NCBI GenBank assembly: GCA_036245525.1
Contig: BTPG01000003.1
Location: 206,380,458 to 206,444,457 of the forward strand
Length of the DNA stretch: 64,000 bases
Reading direction: 5' to 3'
DNA from: Semisulcospira habei
Lineage: Eukaryota; Mollusca; Gastropoda; Semisulcospiridae
The notes beneath the pieces are model-generated. The model was given only the letters and a program-made list of their open reading frames with translations, had not been told where the DNA came from and did not search any database. Numbering within the stretch: the first letter of the stretch is position 1; each line of letters begins with the position of its first letter. This document shows positions 60,985 through 64,000 of the stretch, piece after piece. A program made the position numbers and the translations under genes.

Positions 60985-61211
60985 GCACTGTTGATGATGT
61001 TGTTGCTACTATTCAAAGCAATGAAAAAATATTCAAGTAACAGTAAAAGTGGGCCTTTAAAAATTACCAGCATAGATTATACCTTCACTACAATGCGGCG
61101 CTTTCCATCCCGGTTTGCACTTGCAGTCCCCAGTGACCTTCTCACACACGCCATCACAGTTGCTGCTGCAGTTCATTGAACAGTTCTTGCCAAACGTGTA
61201 ATCGGTACATG
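43644..61211 (-). CDS. Receptor 2: EGF-like / transmembrane / receptor protein tyrosine phosphatase (5' and 3' incomplete)
   Basis: Exons in transcript order: 61083-61211, 58551-58685, 58184-58316, 54339-54484, 52895-53292, 52303-52372, 51380-51444, 51032-51068, 46091-46188, 45408-45536, 44390-44541, 43644-43661 (cut by the gap). Phases join at every boundary with GT-AG sites. Two EGF repeats, a transmembrane helix, RRRRS and a 180-residue tyrosine-bearing linker precede one PTP domain showing the family motifs in order: KNRF, ILPYDANRVVL, DYINASHI, GYISDKSYIAAQG, DFWQMVWQ, IIMLTNL, KCVEYWP, YAIRTFEV, QYHFVTWPDHHVP, LLIHC|S-AGVGRT. RPTPs remove phosphate from tyrosines on membrane-proximal substrates through the Cys of HCxxGxxR. 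All visible catalytic residues are conserved, so an active enzyme is likely. Signal peptide and any N-terminal lectin exons lie beyond 64 kb or were not recognised; the 3' end lies in the gap. Confidence 0.88.
43662..44145. other. Receptor 2 intron
   Basis: Separates the WPD/His-Cys exon from the P-loop exon. 43885-43960 is related to the foldback element of 22.5 kb. Nothing else recognised. Confidence 0.6.
44146..44451 (-). repeat. 73-bp tandem repeat spanning exon end and splice donor of the PTP catalytic exon
   Basis: Four near-identical units with period 73 (equivalent bases at 44161, 44234, 44307, 44380). On the minus strand each unit carries the coding end (PLLIHC), the split Ser codon, the donor GTGAGG and about 20 bases of intron. 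73 is not a multiple of three, so use of donors 2-4 shifts the frame. Confidence 0.9.
44390..44541 (-). CDS. Receptor 2: PTP exon with WPD loop and catalytic His-Cys
   Basis: GTCCAG acceptor, GTGAGG donor, phase 0 to 2. It reads SHSSRHVTQYHFVTWPDHHVP, ATALVDFWRTVV and ends PAPLLIHC with the Ser codon split (AG|T). The Asp of WPD is the general acid and the Cys the nucleophile. WPDHH replaces the usual WPDHG. The last 73 bases of exon plus donor are tandemly repeated downstream (44161-44451), leaving four identical donors; only the first keeps the frame. Confidence 0.9.
44868..44978. repeat. Family F hairpin (divergent arms)
   Basis: CATCGGGCCGAAGTGGGCC ... GCCGACATCGGCCCGACAG arms. Confidence 0.65.
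45151..45363. repeat. Family C MITE
   Basis: TTAACTCATTCTACCC left, GGGGTAGAATGAGTTAA right, and an inner hairpin (GATGCCAGAACAGCTTGGCG / CGCCAAGCTATTCTGGCATC). Lies in the receptor 2 intron 45 bases past a PTP exon. Confidence 0.88.
45408..45536 (-). CDS. Receptor 2: PTP exon with KCVEYWP motif
   Basis: TTTCAG acceptor and GTAAGT donor, phase 0 to 0. It reads NKCVEYWPSKGNRRQYGSV, VTGLNVKHRANYAIRTFEV. KCxxYWP and YxIRxFxV are the next PTP landmarks. A palindromic MITE (45151-45363) lies 45 bases past the donor. Confidence 0.9.
45593..45980. repeat. Family A MITE with internal triplication
   Basis: ACCCCTTCCTGCC left end, then three tandem copies of an approximately 86-bp internal segment (AGTCTTTCTGAGATCTTTCT, AAGAAATATGAAGAC) before the usual GCAAGAGGCATAGATCTTC stem. 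Confidence 0.75.
46091..46188 (-). CDS. Receptor 2: PTP exon with DFWQMVWQ motif
   Basis: CAACAG acceptor and GTAAGG donor, phase 1 to 0. It reads GPKKDSIADFWQMVWQ, then HIIMLTNLTEGEK, matching the PTP pattern T..DFW.M(V/I)W......I(V/I)MLT...E. The preceding intron is about 4.8 kb because a LINE (46.5-50.5 kb) is inserted in it. Confidence 0.9.
46280..46436. repeat. (GT)n microsatellite with TTGT units
   Basis: GT and GTTT units for about 155 bases, directly upstream of the LINE head. Confidence 0.93.
46452..46560 (+). repeat. tRNA-derived SINE head at LINE 5' end
   Basis: GTAGCGCAGTGGTTAAGGCG (A box) and GGTTCGATACCGGGTTCCGG (B box), followed by GTAAGTGTCACCGTC as in the SINE at 51702. An RNA polymerase III promoter could be present. 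Confidence 0.6.
47237..48058 (+). pseudogene. LINE apurinic-type endonuclease domain
   Basis: LNVVCCNIRTMLD, DIAALSEVRLPEEG, YSGVGFMVK-like, VYSPTLLAEP, VIILGDFNARVGQD, NGRLLLKLCAEQQL, TWMHPRSKHWQLIDYVL and CHTDHRLVRCKL contain the catalytic Asn, Glu, Asp and His signatures of EEP endonucleases. The frame is lost at the following poly(C) tract. Confidence 0.88.
48360..50372 (+). pseudogene. LINE reverse transcriptase with one in-frame stop
   Basis: The frame is continuous except for the TAA at 48663. Motifs: IHQLKSGKAAGIDGIPSEI, NYRGITLLSIAGKIL, GFRANRSTTDMVFVL, FVDLTKAFDIVSRQG, GMKQGCVLAPTLFTIFF, LLFADDAALVAHTE, FTYLGCIITSDAKLD and the C-terminal LRWAGHVSRMEDHRLPK. Active-site FADD intact. 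Confidence 0.9.
50385..50470 (+). pseudogene. LINE C-terminal C2H2 finger
   Basis: In a shifted frame: FPCSHCGRTCLSRIGLRSHK then NACRRRG. C-x2-C-x9-H pattern as at the end of related LINEs (see 58940-59400). Confidence 0.75.
50507..50835. repeat. (GT)n/(GTTT)n microsatellite and G-run
   Basis: About 270 bases of GT and TTGT followed by T10 and G17, at the LINE 3' end. Confidence 0.95.
51032..51068 (-). CDS. Receptor 2: PTP micro-exon with YIAAQG motif
   Basis: 37 bases: TTTCAG acceptor, GTAATA donor, phase 0 to 1. It encodes GYISDKSYIAAQ(G), the invariant YIA(A/T)QGP strand; the P comes from the next exon. A comparable small exon occurs at this place in other RPTP genes (from memory). Confidence 0.85.
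51247..51305. repeat. Family F remnant
   Basis: GCCCACTTGGGCCGCAGTGGGCCC, matching the arm of 44868-44978. Confidence 0.5.
51380..51444 (-). CDS. Receptor 2: PTP exon with DYINASHI motif
   Basis: GTTACAG acceptor and GTAAGA donor, phase 1 to 0. It reads DANRVVLQGLTNDYINASHIR, the substrate-recognition loop (D.SRV.L......DYINAN) of PTP domains. The Tyr of PYD is completed across the intron (T|AT). Confidence 0.87.
51702..52130 (+). repeat. tRNA-derived SINE
   Basis: Head GGCCCGTGGCGCAGCGGTAA ... AAAGTTCAATACCCAGTTCC (A and B boxes), body, and a LINE-like tail GATAAAGCGCCTATTTAATG with (TTA)n. About 430 bp. Intronic in receptor 2. Confidence 0.75.
52303..52372 (-). CDS. Receptor 2: PTP exon with KNRF motif
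   Basis: It reads GSRKENRPKNRFNNSILP. ENxxKNRFxxI(L)PYD is the first PTP signature. The donor GTAAGT (phase 1) joins the next exon to restore ILPYDANRVVL. The acceptor chosen (CACCAG, start 52372) keeps frame with the previous exon. A more pyrimidine-rich acceptor 21 bases upstream (start 52393, adding LLAGHQ) would be out of phase by one, so this boundary is the least certain in the gene. Confidence 0.75.
52433..52636. repeat. Family A MITE
   Basis: CTAACCCCTTCCCTGCC left end, GGCAATAAAGGGGTTAA right end, stem AGATCCTTATGAGTCCC / GGGGCTCATGAGGATCTG. 204 bp. Confidence 0.85.
52736..52812. repeat. Hairpin: TGTGCGTGCTAGTCTGTGAT arms
   Basis: Left arm GTGCTAGTCTGTGATTTCAGACCTTA and a right arm that mirrors it imperfectly to TCACAGACTAGCACAC, with GCTTAAGC at the centre. 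Confidence 0.8.
52841..52871. repeat. (GACA)n microsatellite next to the linker exon donor
   Basis: About eight GACA units, 24 bases beyond the donor of exon 52895-53292. Confidence 0.9.
52895..53292 (-). CDS. Receptor 2: tyrosine-bearing linker and start of PTP domain
   Basis: TTCCAG acceptor, phase 1 in, phase 0 out at a weak donor (GAG|GTTCAA). About 132 residues: basic proline-rich KPVAVVKPKLMPKPK, AVYENIRPKGDF, a Ser/Thr/Pro-rich stretch, then YYNDVIYMTSQAV and LDRVQQYLLDKLRG ending DGEFE, the helix before the PTP core (family pattern L..Y(I/L)..K....L..EF). Four or more tyrosines could be phosphorylated. Confidence 0.8.
53293..54107. other. Receptor 2 intron
   Basis: Only a dispersed repeat related to 1458-1620 is recognised (53780-53960). 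Confidence 0.55.
54108..54316. repeat. Family A MITE with TTAA ends
   Basis: TTAATCCATTCCTTTCCC left and TCAGTGAGAGAGTTAA right; central stem is nearly perfect (GGCATAGATCCTTATGAGCC / GGCTCATGAGGATCTATGTT). 209 bp. Confidence 0.85.
54339..54484 (-). CDS. Receptor 2: Arg-rich juxtamembrane exon
   Basis: TTCCAG acceptor and GTAGTA donor, phase 2 to 1. It completes RRRRS, then SAKKPDRARVVE and HVNTVYENAGDLEDS. Homologous to receptor 1 exon 10. The VYEN site is a candidate SH2-binding phosphotyrosine. A TTAA-flanked MITE (54108-54316) ends only 23 bases past the donor. Confidence 0.8.
54517..54715. repeat. Family C MITE, opposite orientation to 45151
   Basis: TTAACTCATTCTACCCC ... GGGGTAGAATGAGTTAA with an almost perfect inner hairpin (GCCAGAATAGCTTGGCGCC). 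199 bp. Confidence 0.9.
55003..55063. repeat. (GT)n microsatellite
   Basis: About 28 GT units. Confidence 0.95.
55064..55850. other. AT-rich intron sequence, nothing recognised
   Basis: No coding exon, structured repeat or RNA gene was recognised. Confidence 0.5.
55854..56600 (-). pseudogene. Tc1/mariner transposase remnant
   Basis: On the minus strand, N-terminal HTH (LTPVDLGRALAWQQDGISG, REVGRRLGVFHSVIQRLLAR), the second HTH (TSTTLRLMQAANVNVSRSSV, CRRLRKINLASCRA) and the catalytic region (VLFSDESLFTVSFNDGRVRV, GGGSVVVWAGFSRKGRTPLH, NLTGLHYWDNIVQPLIQP). At least two frameshifts and a TGA near 56180. It ends before the second Asp and third acidic residue, so it is inactive. Confidence 0.88.
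56601..58110. other. Receptor 2 intron, no gene recognised
   Basis: Contains TTA/GTA triplet patches (57930-58017). The rest shows no homology I can name. Confidence 0.5.
58109..58136. repeat. Poly(A) tract
   Basis: Run of about 27 A ending 48 bases beyond the transmembrane-exon donor of receptor 2. Confidence 0.95.
58184..58316 (-). CDS. Receptor 2: transmembrane exon
   Basis: Acceptor at TGCCAG, donor GTAAAC, phase 1 to 2. A stalk (TKPDNVDVGAKTGVEPP) leads into VAVIAGPVAGGIVVITLVTVV and ILVR. The AxIAG, IVVI and LVR pattern and the phase-2 boundary inside the final Arg codon match receptor 1 exon 9. Confidence 0.83.
58551..58685 (-). CDS. Receptor 2: EGF-like repeat 2
   Basis: TTTCAG acceptor and GTATGT donor, phase 1 to 1, 135 bases. 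It reads CDTSTYGVNC, EQCGFCRDGPQSC, HHVNGSCQACQDN, FLMPFCK. Eight cysteines, more divergent than repeat 1, directly before the transmembrane exon. Confidence 0.8.
58940..59400 (-). mobile_element. LINE 3' fragment (RT C-terminus and C2H2 finger)
   Basis: Minus strand: SVEALILKTQLRWTGHVIRI, SRMPRQLLYGAL, a stop, then RPKKRFKDCIKDSLKYW, VNELEAQD and FQCPHCARRCGSRIGLASHT. Related in layout to 50041-50470 but clearly a different lineage. Confidence 0.8.
59401..60600. other. Intron sequence with a decayed hairpin
   Basis: 59408-59455 holds a short inverted pair (AACCTTTATGCTTTATTTT / AAAATAAAGCATAAAGGTT). 60235-60310 is a degenerate family A stem. No exon recognised. Confidence 0.5.
60608..60985. 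repeat. G-rich low complexity and (GT)n
   Basis: G-rich 60616-60742, GT 60832-60985 with CGTG interruptions, ending about 100 bases beyond the donor of EGF repeat 1. Confidence 0.93.
61083..61211 (-). CDS. Receptor 2: EGF-like repeat 1
   Basis: CGCACAG acceptor and GTATAA donor, phase 1 to 1, 129 bases. It reads CTDYTFGKNC, MNCSSNCDGVCEKVTGDC, KCKPGWKAPHC, with eight cysteines. It closely resembles receptor 1 exon 6 (CPDYTFGQDC, VCDKVTGYCTCKPGW), which points to a shared origin. Confidence 0.85.
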
Positions 61212-61281
61212 CTGTGCGAAAGAAACTGAAGGTGATATAACTTAAGATGACTTAGCGTCTGTAGACACGTGTGCGTGTGAG

Positions 61282-61400
<119 letters not shown>

Positions 61401-61429
61401 ACAAAACCCTTATAATGGGTTTAATCTTT

Positions 61430-61700
61430 AACATCCTTATGGAAAATATTTTTTGTAAAATTCAGGGTGAACAAGTCAGGCACCCATTTTTTTTAGGGTT
61501 GTTTCTGTATTATCTTTTAATAATCAGTCAGAAAAATATCCAAACAGAATATCCCCATTTTGGGTCTTTTACGTGCACTAATGTGTATGATATACACGCC
61601 GCATGTGCATTCTCACGGAAGCGAGTGTCGGTGTGACATCACCTTACTTAGCTATAAATAATTTGATACCTGACTGGTCGACTGCGCAGTGACATAAAGT
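61430..61700 (+). repeat. Repeat with TATA-like motif (partner 38262-38620)
   Basis: See 38262-38620; here AGCTATAAATAATTTGATA lies at about 61651. Confidence 0.6.
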
Positions 61701-62600
61701 GAGTGCCTTCCCCTGACCGTTTGCTCCTTGGCCACTGTCTTTCGTCCCGAGCAGCTGACGTTGCGAAAAGGTAATTTTATAATATCATGCCTTTTTGCTT
61801 TAAGAGCACGCCCAAGTGTACTTATTCAGCACAGTTATTTAACTTAGATGCCCCAATCCGATACAATTACACAGTCAACCGATACTGACCTGCTTCGAGA
61901 CAAGACGTCTGCTTCGGTCGCCTGCTTCTGATTATCGTATTGTTTTGTTACAGATAATAAAACCCCACGATTTTGAAAAAAGCTTTCTTCTTCAATGAAA
62001 GGCCGAATTCGTCCTATAACACCAATCTGTCACGCGATTTTGTTGCCTTTTCTGACATGTGTGATTGTGATCGAAAGTAACTAGTCACACATGCACTATG
62101 ATACATAGCAAAACGAAAATGCCGCACTGCAGATTTCAGTGTATATTTCAATCATCGTATGCAAAAACTGTCTATCGATTCCAAGAACAGACTTCCACGA
62201 ACAGCTTTTTCGGATTGTGCAAAGTGTCACTTTTCACTGTATTACCGATTATTGTGCGTAGGGGGTTGGGAGTGGGGGGAGGGGCGGGGCTGGGGTGGGT
62301 GGTGGGTGGGTGGTTGGGCGAGTAAGGATTCTCTTAACCTCTTCAGTGCCAAGGATGTTCTCTGTTCATGCTAAGAGGAAGAGTGTCTCAGATTTATGCC
62401 AGAGATGCCTTCCTCGCCCTGCTGTTAACATAGGTGTAGGGAGCTTCTATTAGACTGAAGGGTTAGTGAGGGGGTTCAGTAAATTATGGTTTTCTTTTAT
62501 CAAAGTAACTAAAGGTTTCACATGGTCTGATTAAATTACACTCACAAAAAAGATACTGCAGTAATTATGTATATCTAATCCAAAATTTCAAGTTTACGTG
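61701..62600. other. No gene recognised
   Basis: G-rich patch 62262-62312. Otherwise nothing recognised. Confidence 0.45.
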
Positions 62601-62601
62601 G

Positions 62602-62871
62602 TTGCGGTTGACATATTTGCAGCACTATTTTCGCCACACTCAGGACTTTCTGCACACCAAGCGCCAGATGGAAGCGGGATCTATGCAAGTGGAGAAGCAC
62701 GCCCCTTCCTGGCACATGACCTCGGCCCACACAATTTGTCAGCTGCCTGAGCAGCAGAAGGATAGCCCAGCCTCTGCCAGAGAGGGTGCGTCTGGTAGGA
62801 AGGTGCATAGACGGCAGGGGAATACCCCAATTACAAACTGGTTCTATGCTAATCCACATTTTATTGGGTAA
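62602..62871 (+). other. Unidentified open frame
   Basis: 89 residues starting MRLTYLQHYFRHTQDFLHTK, rich in His and Gln, ending NWFYANPHFIG. I do not recognise it. Codon usage is ordinary and no splice sites stand out; possibly a piece of a transposon protein. Confidence 0.25.
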
Positions 62872-62884
62872 CGTACGAAGGAAA

Positions 62885-63190
62885 AGTGAGTTTACGTTAT
62901 GGGCCACTGGTCGTCCGTACGCCCGTCGTCCGTGGTAAACTTTAACTGTGGCATTTTCGCAGACTATTCAAGCCACATTCTTCGAGCTTGGCCAAAGGAT
63001 ACTTTGTGGCAATACCTTTCTAAACATACCAATTTGAGTGACCTCTCACAAAGGGTCACGCGGGGTTGACAGATGTGTGAAAAATGCTTACATTTTCAGA
63101 AAAAAAATAATTTTGCTGCTGCAGAAGCCATGCCCTCGTCACTGAGGTCACACATAATTATGTGAATCGGTCATACACGAGATTGCTCTT
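62885..63190. repeat. Short relative of the 31974-33170 element
   Basis: AAGTGAGTTTACG, GGGCCACTGGTCGTCCGT, TTGTGGCAATACC, ATGCTTACATTTTCAGAAAA, ATCGGTCATACACG in the same order as the long element but with only one internal unit. Confidence 0.75.
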
Positions 63191-63279
63191 TTTATTCTTC
63201 TGCAAGTCCCCTTACAAAAAACAATTGTGCTATTTGTGTCCTAATGCAGCTTTTTAAAAAATATTCCAGTCGGTAAATG

Positions 63280-64000
63280 GAGCCTGGGATGGACCTGAGA
63301 GTTCAAGCTCCTCGGAATACAAGAACAGTGATGACGAGGATTTTATTCCTGGCTCGAGTTTACAGGATTCAGACTGTGTTTCGCCACCAATATCTGGGAA
63401 CTCTGTCACAGACAGTATTGCATTTACTTTGTTAGATTTCAAAATGGCAGGTTCAGTGTGAGGAGGTGTCAGTGAAGCAAGCACCAGCAAGGTGCAGTGT
63501 GCGGAAGCTGGTGAATTAGGGGGTGGCAATGAGATTGTGGATAGGCAGAAGGAAAATGGCGTTGGGGGTGGGGAAAGAGCGCTTACAGAATAAACAGGTG
63601 TGCACGTGTCACAGAGAGGGAAAAGAAAGTACAATTGGGACAAGAAACATGCGTGCAAATTGTGTAGCAAACTTGTCTTGAAAATGCGCACGCACTTAAA
63701 ATATGTCCATGGAGATGAGGCAGACGTTGCTAAACGTTTGTCAATGAAAAAGAGACAAAGCAAAGACGCACCAAAAGTATTAAGGTGGAAAACCTTCTCA
63801 CCTATAGCCATTGCAAAGGGCTCTATTGAAAAAAGCTGATCTCTGTACACTCAAAACATTGCCAGAAGAGTTTCTGTTCGCTAAAAGAGGTGACTCAGCA
63901 CGAGGTGGGAGGCTAATGCTTCCATAACCTGTAGATGTTGACTCTTCCTTCTATCATAAGGTATTAGCAAGACAGAGAGATGATGAGATAAGCCGTCTCA
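63280..64000 (+). pseudogene. C2H2-like zinc-finger protein fragment, uncharacterised family (runs off the window)
   Basis: Acidic Ser-rich start (SSSSSEYKNSDDEDFIPG) at 63301, a stop at 63460, then RKYNWDKKHACKLCSKLVLK and RTHLKYVHGDEADVAKRL. C-x2-C-x9-H-x4-H makes one finger. After a TGA at 63837 further family-like sequence continues in another frame (LPEEFLFAKRGDSARGGRLM, FYHKVLARQRDDEISRL). I recall similar WDKKH...C..C..K..RHL..H proteins of unknown function in molluscs and fish, but cannot name the family. Stops and shifts suggest a pseudogene or transposon-carried copy. Confidence 0.5.

Overview
This is a repeat-rich animal genomic window. Split genes with GT-AG introns, many LINE fragments, very long (GT)n, (CT)n and (AT)n tracts, TTAA-flanked palindromic MITEs, and F-type lectin and MEGF/Draper-type EGF exons together suggest a mollusc, most likely a gastropod. 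That assignment is inference. No prokaryotic gene structure is present.

Two host genes could be rebuilt exon by exon. RECEPTOR 1 (+ strand, 3101-27434) has a signal peptide, an F-type (fucolectin) lectin domain over two exons, a run of MEGF-type EGF exons, one transmembrane helix, an Arg-rich juxtamembrane exon, and a short tail ending in YDRL-x12-YTDL, which fits the ITAM consensus. RECEPTOR 2 (- strand, 61211 down to 43644) has two EGF exons, a transmembrane exon and an Arg-rich exon homologous to those of receptor 1, a tyrosine-bearing linker, and then a receptor protein tyrosine phosphatase (PTP) domain over eight exons. The PTP motifs run in order (KNRF, DYINASHI, YIAAQG, WPD loop, HC|S-AGVGRT) and the last exon is cut by a 500-N assembly gap. 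So two receptors share their membrane module but carry opposite signalling tails, one to be tyrosine-phosphorylated and one to remove phosphotyrosine. A duplicated copy of receptor 1's promoter region and signal-peptide exon (42918-42987, +) sits on the other side of the same gap, pointing toward receptor 2. The gap may therefore hide the ends of two convergent genes.

Layout: 0-1.4 kb, twin-primed LINE fragment. 1.4-3.2 kb, duplicated upstream region and exon 1. 3.2-27.4 kb, receptor 1 with introns full of microsatellites, LINE pieces (8.6-9.4, 10.2-12.1 and 21.0-21.7 kb), an ORF1-only LINE (13.5-15.7 kb), MITEs and a 149-bp perfect inverted repeat. 28.0-29.3 kb, a 31-bp minisatellite. 29.4-31.4 and 36.1-38.0 kb, two copies of a segmental duplication. 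31.6-34.0 kb, LINE remnants, one split by a TIR element with internal repeats. 38-42.5 kb, microsatellites, an 81-bp perfect palindrome and MITEs. 42.5-43.1 kb, duplicated signal-peptide exon. 43.14-43.64 kb, gap. 43.64-61.2 kb, receptor 2, with a nearly complete LINE (46.5-50.5 kb) in an intron. 61.4-64 kb, repeats and a zinc-finger protein fragment.

Most striking: a 73-bp tandem repeat (44.16-44.45 kb) has quadrupled the 3' end of the exon that carries the catalytic His-Cys codons together with its splice donor. In receptor 1, one EGF exon is frameshifted, another has lost recognisable splice sites and a third is shortened. All EGF exons are phase 1-1, so skipping the damaged ones keeps the frame and would give a 421-residue protein.
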